64,000 bases of DNA from Paenibacillus xylanexedens (lineage in GTDB: Bacteria; Bacillota; Bacilli; Paenibacillales; Paenibacillaceae), in assembly GCF_017874615.1 (NCBI RefSeq), contig NZ_JAGIKV010000009.1:186001-250000 (forward strand), written 5' to 3'. Positions within the stretch are counted from its first letter, which is position 1, and each line of letters begins with the position of its first letter. Of this stretch, positions 34,806-46,320 are shown in pieces. The notes beneath the pieces are model-generated. The model was given only the letters and a program-made list of their open reading frames with translations, ran no database searches and was not told the DNA's origin. Made by a program: the position numbers and the translations under genes.

Positions 34806-37800
34806 ATGAGTAAAAATGGCAAAAAGAAGGTTCCGACGCCGAAACTGCGGCATGTGAGCCCGAAATACAAGGAATTGGAACTGACTGATCGCCGGGCAGA
34901 CAAGATGAACTCAGGTTTCACTGTGAATAGGGAAGAACGCTTGAATACAAATAAAAGGGATTCGAGAGCTGTTCAGGAGTCGGAAGAATTCCTATTCGAC
35001 TCAATGGAGCTACCTGCTTCAACGAACGAGCTGGAAGAGCTAGAGATCGAAGCCGAAATCAAGCCGGAACCCGTAGAGTCTGATAGCAAGGAAATCGAGA
35101 CAGAAGATAGCTCGGATAAGCAGATTCAGGTTAGCAGCGTGGCTCCGCTTGTTCTGGAAGAAGAGGTGGTTATCATCAAACAAGAAACAACAAGCAAGGA
35201 CCGGCTGCAGATCCTGAACCAGAACCAGATGCCGGGTCATACCGGACATTACATCTACACGGACGACTTGAGTGAATTTGCTGTTACGGAGAGCAAGTTG
35301 GCTCCTTTCTCTGTAGATGCCTCCAAGCTGAAACCGGATGCGGTCGGCAGTGAAGCATTGCAGGATTATGCGGTGACCAGCATTCACATTGCAGACGGGG
35401 CCATTGTTTCAGCGAAACTTGCGGAAGCGTCTGTATCTGAGGAGCACCTGATTGACGGTTCTGTGTCTGGTCACAAAATACGAAATGCTTCTATTGCAGG
35501 CGAGAAAATCAGAGATGGCAGTATTACTTCTCAGAAGCTTGGCAACCAGGCCATCGATTCGGCTAAAATTGCCGACGGTTCCATCAGCACAAGACATCTC
35601 AGCCGCATGCTGGTAACGGAAGAATTAATCAAGAATCATGCCGTAACTGGAGACAAGATCGCGATTAGCGGCGTGGATACAAGGCATCTCACGGGAGGAG
35701 CTGTGAATACCTCCAAACTGGCTGACGATGCAGTGACTACAACCAAAATTCGTGAAGCTGCTGTCACAGGCAGCAAAATCGAAGAACACTCCATCGAGTC
35801 TCACCATATTCAGGCAGGTGCTGTTAAACAGACACATCTGGCAGAAGGGTCTGTCGGTCGTTCACAACTATTAAATGGCAGTATTGGAAGTGACCAGATA
35901 GAGGATGGATCCATACAAACAAGACATTTAGCTGAGGGTTCATTAAGTGGAAGACATCTATTGGACGGTTCAATCGGTTCAAGTCAGATTCGAGCTCATT
36001 CCGTTGGCAAGGAGCAGATTGGCAATGGAGAAGTGGGCAGTGAGCATTTGACAGAAGGTGCAGTAACCAGTAGCAAACTGGCAGACCAGTCTGTTGGAAC
36101 AGCAAAATTGCTAGAGCAGTCCATTACGGCATCCAAGATCTCTGATCAGAGCGTCATATCTTCCAAAATTGCGGATGAAGCCGTACAGGGTAAACATCTT
36201 GCTAGAGGGTCCATTCGTGCGGAACACATTGTGAATCGGGGAATTACGCCGGTACATGTGGACAATTCCGCAATTCACTCTATTCACATTGCAAGTGGAA
36301 GCATCGAGGCAGCTCATCTATCTGCCGGAAGTGTGTCCGGAGACGCTCTTGCAGACGACGTGGTGTGTGAGCGGCATCTTGCAGAGTCGGCCGTGGGTAC
36401 GTATGAATTGCAGGATGCTGCCGTTACAGACGTTAAACTTGCGGATGGAAGTGTGACAACAGAAAAGCTTGGAACGGCATCGGTGAGTAGCAGAGCGCTT
36501 GCCCCGGGAAGTGTTATATCCTCGCATCTTGCGAGTGGTGGAGTCACAGGGACACATCTGGCTCCAGGCAGCGTGGGTTCCGAGGCCCTGAGACCTTATG
36601 CAGTGAAATCGGAACACTTGACAGAACATGCCGTAGGTGTACCTCATCTTCAGCCGGGTAGTGTTGAAACGGATGCGATTGCACGGGCCGCGGTCACAAC
36701 AGACAAATTGGCTATTGATAGTGTAACTTCAGCCCAGCTGGCTGGCGGGTCCATTTTTCCGCCTCATCTAACAGATCATGCGGTTACTTCCCCCAAGCTT
36801 TCACCAGAGAGTGTTGCAACAGATAAACTGGCGGATTTTGCTGTCACATCAGCTAAACTGGCAGACGGCAGCGTGACTTCTTCCAAGATTATGGCAGAGA
36901 GCATTAACGCCAAACATATTCCATCAGGAACCATTCGCGGATATCACCTGAAGCAGCATTCCGTTTCCCTGGAACATTTGTCGGAAGAAATACGCTCGCC
37001 CGAGTTATTCGCTGATGGCAGTATTACCGGCAACAAACTTCGGCATGGCTCCATAAGTGCGGACCATTTGACAGCAGACTCGGTATCCGGAGCAGAACTG
37101 CAACAGGCTGCTGTAGGTAGCGAGCACTTGCAGCCATCCGTTGTACAATCCGTGCATCTGGCTGAAGGCAGCGTGAAATCTGACCATTTGGGAACTCAAG
37201 TAGTGAGCTCACAGCATCTGAAGGCAGACATCATTCATGAGGAGCATATTGCTGAACAGGTGGTCACATCGCATCACTTGGCACCCGGATCTGTCGAAAC
37301 AGACCATCTGGCACCTTTATCCATTACAGCGGCTCACCTTCAGCCAGGTTTGATCAGTGGTTTGCATCTTCAGGCAGAGTCGACAAGTGCTGTTCACCTG
37401 CAGCAAGGAGCTGTGCATTCCCGTCATATTCAAGATGGTGAAATTCTTCCTCATCATATCCATGAACGCAGCATCGGAACATCTCATCTGGAAGAAGAAG
37501 CGGTAAGTACGATTATTTTGCAGGATGAATCTGTAACACGCTCCAAGCTAGCAACGGGTAGTGTGGATGGCAGCAAATTAGCTGCAGGAACCGTATCGGC
37601 TACTCACCTTGCCAATGAAAGTGTGCAAACCCGTCATATCCAAGAAGGCGCAATCCTTGCTGATCATATTCAAGAGTGCAGTATTGGCTCAGTTCATCTG
37701 GATGAGGACTCCGTAAGTGCGGTTCATTTGCAAAATGGATCTGTAACGAGTGACAAACTGGCGAATGGCAGTATCAACGGCAGCAAATTGCTCGAAGGTG

Positions 37801-40073
37801 CGGTGTCGGGGCTCCATATCGCATCCGAAAGTGTGCAATCCGGGCATATCCAGGCTGGGGCTATTCATGCTGACCATATTCAGGAGCGGAGCATCGGCAC
37901 AACCCATCTGGAGGAGGAAGCCGTAAGTGCGATTCACCTGCAAAATGGGTCTGTCATCAGTACCAAACTGGCCGACGGTAGTGTAACCGGCAGTAAGTTG
38001 ATCGAAGATGCGGTGTCAGGAATCCATATCGCGTCTGAAAGTGTGCAATCCCGCCATATCCAGGCAGGAGTAATCCTTGCTGACCATATTCAGGAGCACA
38101 GCATCGGCATGCTTCACTTGGAACAGGAAGCAGTAAGTGCCATTCATCTGCAAAATGGATCTGTAACAAGTACCAAGTTGGCCGACGGCAGTGTAACCGG
38201 CAGCAAGTTGCTTGAAGGAGCAGTATCAGATATCCACATTGCAGACGATAGTGTGCAATCCAGGAAGATTCAGGCAGGAGCCATACATGCTGATCATATT
38301 CAAGAGCGGAGCATCGGCACAGCACATTTGGAAGAGGAGTCGGTAAGTGCCATTCATTTGCAAAATGGATCTGTAACGAGTGCCAAACTGGCGGATGGCA
38401 GTATAACTGGCAGCAAGTTACTCGAAGGTACGGTATCCGGGATTCATATCGCATCGGAAAGTGTGCAATCCGGGCATATTCAGGCAGGAGCCATTCATGC
38501 TGACCATATTCAGGAGCGAAGCATAGGCACAAGCCATCTGGAAGAGGAAGCCGTAAGTGCGGTTCATCTGCAAAATGGGTCCGTCACAAGTGCCAAATTG
38601 GCTGACAGTAGCATTAGCGGCAGCAAATTGCTCGAAGATACTGTATTGGGGAGCCATATCGCATCGGAAAGTGTGCAAACTCGCCATATCCAGGCAGGAG
38701 CGATCCTTGCTGATCATATTCAGGAGCATAGCATTGGTACGTCCCATCTGGAGGAGGAAGCCATAAGTGCGGTTCATCTGCAAGATGGGTCTGTAACGAG
38801 TGCTAAACTGGCCGATGGCAGTGTGAGTAGCGACAAACTGCTTGAAGATGCGGTGTCGGATGTCCATATTGCCAATGGAAGTGTGCAATCCCGTCATATC
38901 CAAGAGAAAGCCATACATGCTGACCATATTCAAGAGCGAAGCATTGGGATCTCCCACCTCAAAGCGGAATCGGTAAGTGCGATTCACCTGCACAATGGTT
39001 CCATAACAAGTGCCAAAATGGCTGACGGCAGTGTAAACAGCAGCAAGTTGATTGAAGGAGCGGTAACGGCTGTCCACATGGCAGACAAAAGTGTGCAATC
39101 TCGGCATATTCAGGATGGAACGATCCTTGCTGATCATATTCAAGAACGCAGTATTCGCACAACTCATCTGGAAGAGGAAGCCGTAAGCGGGGTTCATCTG
39201 CAAAATGGGTCCGTCACCAGTGCCAAATTGGCCGATGGCAGCGTGAACGGCAGCAAACTGAGTGAGCAGAGTATAACTTCAAGTCATCTGAACGCGGGAA
39301 TTGTGGGTACCGAGCATTTAAGTGAAGAGATCTGGAATGCCATTCGTCAGGTTAGTGGAGAAACGCTGGAGCAGCTGGCTGAGATCAAAAGGCAGGAAGC
39401 CTTGCTGGAGGTCCAGCAATTAATGCAGTCGGTTGGACTAGAGAATGAATCCATCTTCGGAATGGATTGGAGTACGGAGACAACAAATCCTCAAACGGAT
39501 GGGCTGGAGCTGCAGGAGCAACTTGAACTGCAAAACCCACATGATCAGCAAGAGTCACAAGCTGGCGTTGAATTATATGTAGAACAATCGATTGAACAAC
39601 CTACAGAACTTGCACCAGATGTTACATCTCTGACGCCTGGTGGCTCAGTAGAAGAGGCACCAGAACCTGTTGTTCAATTGCAGTACACACCGAACCCTCA
39701 ATCAATTACACAGGAGCATCTGTGTGATGATGCCGTGGGCAGCAACCAGTTGCAATCGGGTGCAGTTCAGGCCAAACATCTGGCCTTCCAGCCCGTTCGC
39801 AGCGTAAGCAAACAACCGGTTGTACAACAATTCGGGATGGAAGCTTTTGTACTGCCAGAGAGTGAAGTATGCACAGAGGTAACCGTTGTTTTTGAAGAAT
39901 CATTTGCTTCAGAACATTATGTGATTGTGGGCATGAGCAATGATCGGGGATTCCAGATTTCCCTGCTCTCGCAGAGTGAGGATGAAGCGGTACTTGAAGT
40001 GTCACGTACAGCAGATTGCAAGCATACGTACGGGTTGTTGTCATGGATTGCTGCGGGACCTTCGCAAGGATAG
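34806..40073 (+). CDS. Giant decapeptide-repeat protein with WIAG-type C terminus
   Basis: 1755 residues. The N terminus (1-156) is hydrophilic, first basic (NGKKKVPTPK) then acidic, with no signal peptide or membrane segment. Residues 157-1506 are 135 consecutive decapeptides with no indels, consensus roughly D-G-S-V-T-S-x-K/H-L-A. A 124-residue linker rich in Glu and Gln follows, then three more decapeptides (1631-1660) and a C-terminal domain of about 95 residues ending SWIAAGP. From memory this end matches a WIAG-tail domain described in Paenibacillus. Ten-residue repeats with Val/Ile and Leu at fixed spacing suggest a beta-helix or solenoid fibre, as in phage tail fibres. GGAAGGAG lies before the ATG. 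The downstream glycosyltransferase genes suggest decoration of a surface protein; function unproven. Confidence 0.88.
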   Translation: MSKNGKKKVPTPKLRHVSPKYKELELTDRRADKMNSGFTVNREERLNTNKRDSRAVQESEEFLFDSMELPASTNELEELEIEAEIKPEPVESDSKEIETEDSSDKQIQVSSVAPLVLEEEVVIIKQETTSKDRLQILNQNQMPGHTGHYIYTDDLSEFAVTESKLAPFSVDASKLKPDAVGSEALQDYAVTSIHIADGAIVSAKLAEASVSEEHLIDGSVSGHKIRNASIAGEKIRDGSITSQKLGNQAIDSAKIADGSISTRHLSRMLVTEELIKNHAVTGDKIAISGVDTRHLTGGAVNTSKLADDAVTTTKIREAAVTGSKIEEHSIESHHIQAGAVKQTHLAEGSVGRSQLLNGSIGSDQIEDGSIQTRHLAEGSLSGRHLLDGSIGSSQIRAHSVGKEQIGNGEVGSEHLTEGAVTSSKLADQSVGTAKLLEQSITASKISDQSVISSKIADEAVQGKHLARGSIRAEHIVNRGITPVHVDNSAIHSIHIASGSIEAAHLSAGSVSGDALADDVVCERHLAESAVGTYELQDAAVTDVKLADGSVTTEKLGTASVSSRALAPGSVISSHLASGGVTGTHLAPGSVGSEALRPYAVKSEHLTEHAVGVPHLQPGSVETDAIARAAVTTDKLAIDSVTSAQLAGGSIFPPHLTDHAVTSPKLSPESVATDKLADFAVTSAKLADGSVTSSKIMAESINAKHIPSGTIRGYHLKQHSVSLEHLSEEIRSPELFADGSITGNKLRHGSISADHLTADSVSGAELQQAAVGSEHLQPSVVQSVHLAEGSVKSDHLGTQVVSSQHLKADIIHEEHIAEQVVTSHHLAPGSVETDHLAPLSITAAHLQPGLISGLHLQAESTSAVHLQQGAVHSRHIQDGEILPHHIHERSIGTSHLEEEAVSTIILQDESVTRSKLATGSVDGSKLAAGTVSATHLANESVQTRHIQEGAILADHIQECSIGSVHLDEDSVSAVHLQNGSVTSDKLANGSINGSKLLEGAVSGLHIASESVQSGHIQAGAIHADHIQERSIGTTHLEEEAVSAIHLQNGSVISTKLADGSVTGSKLIEDAVSGIHIASESVQSRHIQAGVILADHIQEHSIGMLHLEQEAVSAIHLQNGSVTSTKLADGSVTGSKLLEGAVSDIHIADDSVQSRKIQAGAIHADHIQERSIGTAHLEEESVSAIHLQNGSVTSAKLADGSITGSKLLEGTVSGIHIASESVQSGHIQAGAIHADHIQERSIGTSHLEEEAVSAVHLQNGSVTSAKLADSSISGSKLLEDTVLGSHIASESVQTRHIQAGAILADHIQEHSIGTSHLEEEAISAVHLQDGSVTSAKLADGSVSSDKLLEDAVSDVHIANGSVQSRHIQEKAIHADHIQERSIGISHLKAESVSAIHLHNGSITSAKMADGSVNSSKLIEGAVTAVHMADKSVQSRHIQDGTILADHIQERSIRTTHLEEEAVSGVHLQNGSVTSAKLADGSVNGSKLSEQSITSSHLNAGIVGTEHLSEEIWNAIRQVSGETLEQLAEIKRQEALLEVQQLMQSVGLENESIFGMDWSTETTNPQTDGLELQEQLELQNPHDQQESQAGVELYVEQSIEQPTELAPDVTSLTPGGSVEEAPEPVVQLQYTPNPQSITQEHLCDDAVGSNQLQSGAVQAKHLAFQPVRSVSKQPVVQQFGMEAFVLPESEVCTEVTVVFEESFASEHYVIVGMSNDRGFQISLLSQSEDEAVLEVSRTADCKHTYGLLSWIAAGPSQG
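35274..39323 (+). repeat. 135 in-phase decapeptide codon repeats (30 bp each)
   Basis: 4050 bases divide exactly into 135 units of 30. In each unit position 4 is nearly always V or I and positions 8-9 are K/H/A/Q then L or I. Variation lies mainly in positions 1, 2, 5-7 and 10. The first third is diverse and the last half is highly regular. Confidence 0.85.
37411..39300 (+). repeat. Nine tandem 210-bp superrepeats in the giant gene
   Basis: The landmark GTGTGCAATCC or a close form recurs at 37411 (GCATTCC), 37621, 37831, 38041, 38251, 38461, 38671, 38881 and 39091, exactly 210 bases apart. Each unit is seven decapeptides (70 residues), in the order HIQ, HIQ, HLE, HLQ, KLA, KLL, HIA by their endings. 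Confidence 0.9.
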
Positions 40074-40103
40074 TGCAGGTAGTATCCGTAATATATAAAT
40101 GAC

Positions 40104-40140
40104 AAAAGCGGTGTCCAGAGTTGTCCGGGACACCGCTTTT
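40104..40140 (+). terminator. Terminator of the giant repeat-protein gene
   Basis: AAAAGCGGTGTCC pairs perfectly with GGACACCGCTTTT across an 11-base loop, 30 bases past the stop. A second hairpin (CGTTCGGAC / GTCTGAACG, 40160-40187) follows. Confidence 0.9.
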
Positions 40141-40246
40141 GGTTGATCTAAGCTTAATCCGTTCGGACGGTGAGGGGTGTCTGAACGTTTCCTTATCATT
40201 AGGATGAGTACATTATAAGTTCAACGACATTAATTAAAATAAGATT

Positions 40247-42580
<2,334 letters not shown>

Positions 42581-43537
42581 TTGCGCAAAACCCGTACCAC
42601 AGCACGTTATGCAACCCGATCCAATGTGACACGAAGAAAAAAAGTGCTGAAGAAACGAAGATGGAAGTCTGGACACAAAAAGGGTACAAAGGCCTATACG
42701 TTCGTTATTCCGTCCAGACAGCTGATGTCACAGGCTAAGGATGGAGTAGAGAATGGAGCGGAAAATGGCATGAGTGATGCTCCTTCACACAGGGATGTTT
42801 CTCAGGGACCGGTGCTCTCGGTCATTATCCCTGCTATGAATGAGGAGAAAACGATTGGTGCAGTTGTACGTGAAGCGCTGCGGATATGCCGTGATGCTGA
42901 AGTGCTTGTCATTGTAAATGGTTCAACAGACGGTACGGCTAACGCAGCCAAACGGGCTGGAGCACGAGTGCTCACGTATGCAGAAGCGCTGGGGCATGAT
43001 GGAGGACGAAAAGTAGGCGCAGCGGAGGCACGCGGTCAGGTATTGCTTTTTACTGATGCAGATATCGCAATTCCCGCAGAGCACCTTGCGCCTTACGTGA
43101 AGGCTGTGCTGAAGGGAACGGATGTGGCGCTTAACGACTACCATGGGCCGGTCACTCATCATCCCGTTCATCCGGTAGTGGAGGCCAAACACATGTTGAA
43201 CAGCATACTCGCAAGATCCGATCTCCGGGGGGCATCCATGACAGCTATTCCACATGCAATAAGCCGAAAAGGACTTGAGGTCATGGGGATATCCTCACTG
43301 GAAGTTCCGCCACTCGCACAAGCCAAGGCAGTGATTGGCGGACTTCGGGTACGCGCTGTTCATCACGTACCTGTTGGTAGAATGAATGCAGTACGAATCA
43401 AGAAGCGAAGCGGACCTGATCCGCTCAGTCAAGTGGTACTGAATGATCATATGGCAGCGATCAAGTGGATTACGGATACGCTCGGTCCCCGCGGAGGTTA
43501 TACCGATCTGCAACGTGTTCGCAACCTGGCGAGGTAA
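42581..43537 (+). CDS. Family-2 type glycosyltransferase with basic N-terminal tail (paralogue 1)
   Basis: About 318 residues. The first 40 are Lys/Arg-rich (TRRKKVLKKRRWKSGHKK), followed by a GT-A domain: LSVIIPAMNEEKTIG, VNGSTDGT and the metal-binding FTDADIAIP. I choose the TTG at 42581 because CGGGAGGTG lies 6 bases upstream. The enzyme should transfer a sugar from a nucleotide donor. The next gene is a clear paralogue: RSDLRGASMTAIPHAISR here matches RADLGSNSMTAVPHALSR there. First of six same-strand genes; acceptor unknown. Confidence 0.8.
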   Translation: MRKTRTTARYATRSNVTRRKKVLKKRRWKSGHKKGTKAYTFVIPSRQLMSQAKDGVENGAENGMSDAPSHRDVSQGPVLSVIIPAMNEEKTIGAVVREALRICRDAEVLVIVNGSTDGTANAAKRAGARVLTYAEALGHDGGRKVGAAEARGQVLLFTDADIAIPAEHLAPYVKAVLKGTDVALNDYHGPVTHHPVHPVVEAKHMLNSILARSDLRGASMTAIPHAISRKGLEVMGISSLEVPPLAQAKAVIGGLRVRAVHHVPVGRMNAVRIKKRSGPDPLSQVVLNDHMAAIKWITDTLGPRGGYTDLQRVRNLAR

Positions 43538-43578
43538 GCATGTCGCATCGGATGATGCAGCATGCTGGAGGTGAGGAT

Positions 43579-44694
43579 ATGAAGGAACGTTCAGGGATTG
43601 CCCGCCGCAGGCGGACAACTAATAGACGAACGACAGCAGGACGAACAGTAATGAACAAGCGTCATCGGAACAGGAAGCATTTAAATATTCAAAAAACAAG
43701 AAGAAGCCGATCAAAGTCTGGCCAAGTAAATCTGCACTTGATGTGGAAAGCGGGGCAAGTTGCAGGAAGCGAGGCAAAGGCGAACAACACAGTATCAGAA
43801 GAACATGCACGTCTCATATGGAATGCACACGCGGCGAACGTTGCGGAGCTAAGCAACTTCGAGTTAGCCCTGAACGCAGGTAAGGCATTTATGCAGGGTT
43901 ATGCGCATGCCTCGGGACATTCATTCCAGATCGTACCGCTACCTCTTCGTCATTCGGCTGCTGCCATTGTCTGTGCCTGTAATGAGGAACACACACTGGG
44001 GCAGGTGTTATTGCAACTAAAGCGGTTGCCTCTGACGGATATTATTGTGGTACTGAATGGAACGACAGATGACAGTTTGAAACAGGTGTTAACGCAGCCG
44101 GGACTTACAGTAGTCTATGAACCGGATCGGGCAGGACATGATGTGGGCCGGGCACTTGGAGCCAAGATGACGGATGCGGAGACGGTTCTCTTCGTGGATG
44201 GAGATATGGTCGTCTCGGCTGAACAGCTTGCACCCTATCTGTACGCGGTTGATCGGGGACAGGATGTGGCGTTGAATAATCTGACGTCTTTGCTTCCTGC
44301 GTTTGCAGGGCAGGATGAGGTAAGCCGGATCAAAGCATATCTGAACCGTACATTAGGCAGGGCAGATCTCGGTTCCAATTCCATGACAGCCGTGCCTCAT
44401 GCATTGTCTCGTCGTATGATTCAGACCGTGAAGCCAGCATCACTGGCCGTTCCACCTAAAGCACAAAGTCTAGCTATTCAGCATGGAATGAACGTCTCGG
44501 CACCAAGTCAGGTGGATGTTATTCGTTCCAATCGGTTGCGTCCTGGTAACACGGGAAGTGGGAATGATGTCGCCAGATTGATCATCGGAGATCATCTGGA
44601 GGCACTGGCTACATTGCTGGATACAGGTTGGAATCCAGCTCAGGCACATACGCTCTCCCGTGCAGAAGTGGCTTACAGGAGGAACGCCAGATGA
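43579..44694 (+). CDS. Family-2 type glycosyltransferase with basic N-terminal tail (paralogue 2)
   Basis: About 371 residues. A very basic tail of roughly 60 residues (ARRRRTTNRRTTAGR, KRHRNRKHLN) and a short helical linker precede a GT-A domain: VCACNEEHTLG, VLNGTTDDS and FVDGDMVV with the DxD-like metal site. It is a paralogue of the gene before it. GGAGG lies 7 bases before the ATG at 43579; an earlier ATG at 43540 is a weaker option. Its stop overlaps the next start (ATGA), so translation is coupled. Donor and acceptor unknown. Confidence 0.8.
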   Translation: MKERSGIARRRRTTNRRTTAGRTVMNKRHRNRKHLNIQKTRRSRSKSGQVNLHLMWKAGQVAGSEAKANNTVSEEHARLIWNAHAANVAELSNFELALNAGKAFMQGYAHASGHSFQIVPLPLRHSAAAIVCACNEEHTLGQVLLQLKRLPLTDIIVVLNGTTDDSLKQVLTQPGLTVVYEPDRAGHDVGRALGAKMTDAETVLFVDGDMVVSAEQLAPYLYAVDRGQDVALNNLTSLLPAFAGQDEVSRIKAYLNRTLGRADLGSNSMTAVPHALSRRMIQTVKPASLAVPPKAQSLAIQHGMNVSAPSQVDVIRSNRLRPGNTGSGNDVARLIIGDHLEALATLLDTGWNPAQAHTLSRAEVAYRRNAR

Positions 44695-45464
44695 CACTGA
44701 CGAGTATGATTATCCCAACGTACAACGGTCTGGATCTGATCAGGCCCTGCATCGATGCCATACGTCAATACTCTGGCGATCCTGCGTCATATGAAATTAT
44801 CGTTGTAGATAACGGTTCGACGGATGGAACGGCTGAATATTGTGCGCTGGAGCGAATTCGATTTGTAAGGTTCCCGGACAATCGGGGATTTCCGGCAGCG
44901 TGTAACGCTGGACTTCGTGCAGCCTGCGGGGATGAGTTATTGCTGCTGAACAATGATGTTACGGTCACGCCCCGTTGGCTGGAGAATCTGCGAACGGCTC
45001 TGTACAGTGATCAAAGTATTGGGATCACGGGGCCTGTTACGAATTATGCAAGCGGCATCCAGCAGATTGAACTGGCATTTCGGGACATGGAACATTTTCA
45101 GGAGTTAGCCGATTCCAATAATGTTGCCGATTCTTCAAGGTGGAGGGAAGTACGCCGGATCGTCGGTCTGTGCATGCTGATAAAACGAAATGTAGTGGAA
45201 TCGGTTGGACTGCTTGACGAGGCGTACTCTCCGGGACACTATGAGGATGACGATTATTGTTATAGAGCAAGATTGCAGGGATATCGCTTGCTGGTATGTG
45301 GAGATGTTCTCGTGCATCATCAGGGAAGTGCCAGCTTCCAGAAGACAGATCCGGTAGCGTGGAAACAGCTGCTTGAGCGTAATCGTTCGATTTTTATGAA
45401 CAAATGGCATGTCGATCCGCTTGAATATATGGACATATCCGATGAAGGAGGGAACGTGGAATGA
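44691..45464 (+). CDS. Family-2 glycosyltransferase
   Basis: 257 residues, a compact GT2 enzyme without the basic tail. SMIIPTYNGLDLI and VVDNGSTDGTAEY bind the nucleotide sugar, LLLNNDVTV carries the acidic metal site, and HYEDDDYCYRARLQGY is the acceptor/catalytic end block typical of rhamnosyl-type transferases. AGGAGG precedes the ATG, and it overlaps genes on both sides by four bases. It is a paralogue of the catalytic domain encoded at 47806 (shared GPVTNY and EDDD blocks). Confidence 0.88.
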   Translation: MTLTSMIIPTYNGLDLIRPCIDAIRQYSGDPASYEIIVVDNGSTDGTAEYCALERIRFVRFPDNRGFPAACNAGLRAACGDELLLLNNDVTVTPRWLENLRTALYSDQSIGITGPVTNYASGIQQIELAFRDMEHFQELADSNNVADSSRWREVRRIVGLCMLIKRNVVESVGLLDEAYSPGHYEDDDYCYRARLQGYRLLVCGDVLVHHQGSASFQKTDPVAWKQLLERNRSIFMNKWHVDPLEYMDISDEGGNVE

Positions 45465-46192
45465 AAGGTGTAATTCTTGCCGGCGGAACAGGAACTAGAC
45501 TGTATCCGCTGACCCGGCTCATTAACAAACATCTGCTTCCAGTCGGTAAACATCCGATGATTATGTATGGCATCGACAGGCTCCGCCAGGCAGGCATTGA
45601 TGAACTATTGATTGTGATCAACAAACATTCCGCCGGGCTATATACAGAGTATCTTGGTGGCGGAGCAGATCATGGCGTGAAGTTGACTTATCGCATTCAG
45701 GAAAAGGCAGGCGGGATTGCGGAAGCGTTGGATCTGGCGACCACTTTTATCCTTCCTGGAGAAAAATTCGTTGTGCTTCTCGGTGATAATCTCTTCAGCG
45801 ATGATCTGAAGCCTTATGTGGACCGTTACATGCAGCAACCTGCTGGTACAGCGCGAGTTCTGCTCAAAGAGGTGGATGATGCACGACGTTACGGGGTGCC
45901 TGTTTTTGATTCAAAGTATCCAGAGCGAATCTCGTACATTGAGGAGAAGCCAAGCCAGCCGAAAACCTCTTATTGTGTGACGGGCATATACATGTATGAC
46001 GATCATGTATTTAACCTGATTCGCAACATTGCGCCGTCTGCGCGTGGAGAACTTGAAATTACGGATGTGAATAATCACTACGCATCTACTGGCGGACTGG
46101 AATACGACATTTTGCAGAAATACTGGAGTGATGCAGGTACATTTGAATCGCTCCAGGAAGCAGCTGTCCGTATGAAAGGACAATTGCCCTAA
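45461..46192 (+). CDS. Sugar-1-phosphate nucleotidyltransferase, RfbA-like short form
   Basis: 243 residues. GVILAGGTGTRLYPLTRL and the lysine in HLLPVGKHPMI are the nucleotidyltransferase signature; GDNLFSDD is the metal site. It should join a sugar 1-phosphate with dTTP or a related nucleotide to give the activated donor for neighbouring transferases. Length matches the short RfbA-like enzyme SpsI of Bacillus spore coat polysaccharide synthesis rather than the roughly 290-residue RfbA. It starts in the preceding stop (ATGA). No rfbB, C or D genes are in view, so later sugar modification must be encoded elsewhere or is not needed. Confidence 0.87.
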   Translation: MKGVILAGGTGTRLYPLTRLINKHLLPVGKHPMIMYGIDRLRQAGIDELLIVINKHSAGLYTEYLGGGADHGVKLTYRIQEKAGGIAEALDLATTFILPGEKFVVLLGDNLFSDDLKPYVDRYMQQPAGTARVLLKEVDDARRYGVPVFDSKYPERISYIEEKPSQPKTSYCVTGIYMYDDHVFNLIRNIAPSARGELEITDVNNHYASTGGLEYDILQKYWSDAGTFESLQEAAVRMKGQLP

Positions 46193-46247
46193 AATATATG
46201 CGACTGATGCTGCCGCTGTGCGGTGCCCCATGGGAGCAGAACACTCT

Positions 46248-46276
46248 GCGCCGGAGCTGGAAGGATGCTCCGGCGC
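46248..46276 (+). terminator. Hairpin between nucleotidyltransferase and GT-D genes
   Basis: GCGCCGGAGC pairs perfectly with GCTCCGGCGC across a 9-base loop and is followed by TTTG. It may act as a weak terminator or RNA-stability element. It lies upstream of the start I prefer for the next gene. Confidence 0.45.
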
Positions 46277-46320
46277 TTTGCGCAGCGACAATCCTCGTGC
46301 ATGCCAAAGGAGGGAATGGC

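Noticed and set aside
38418..39203. Long open frames antisense to the giant repeat gene, up to 261 codons
   Set aside because: They arise from the 30- and 210-base periodicity of the real gene and have no ribosome sites or recognisable product.
35274..39323. The regular repeat as a CRISPR array or microsatellite
   Set aside because: The repeats are coding, in phase with ten codons, diverged at third positions, and without spacers.
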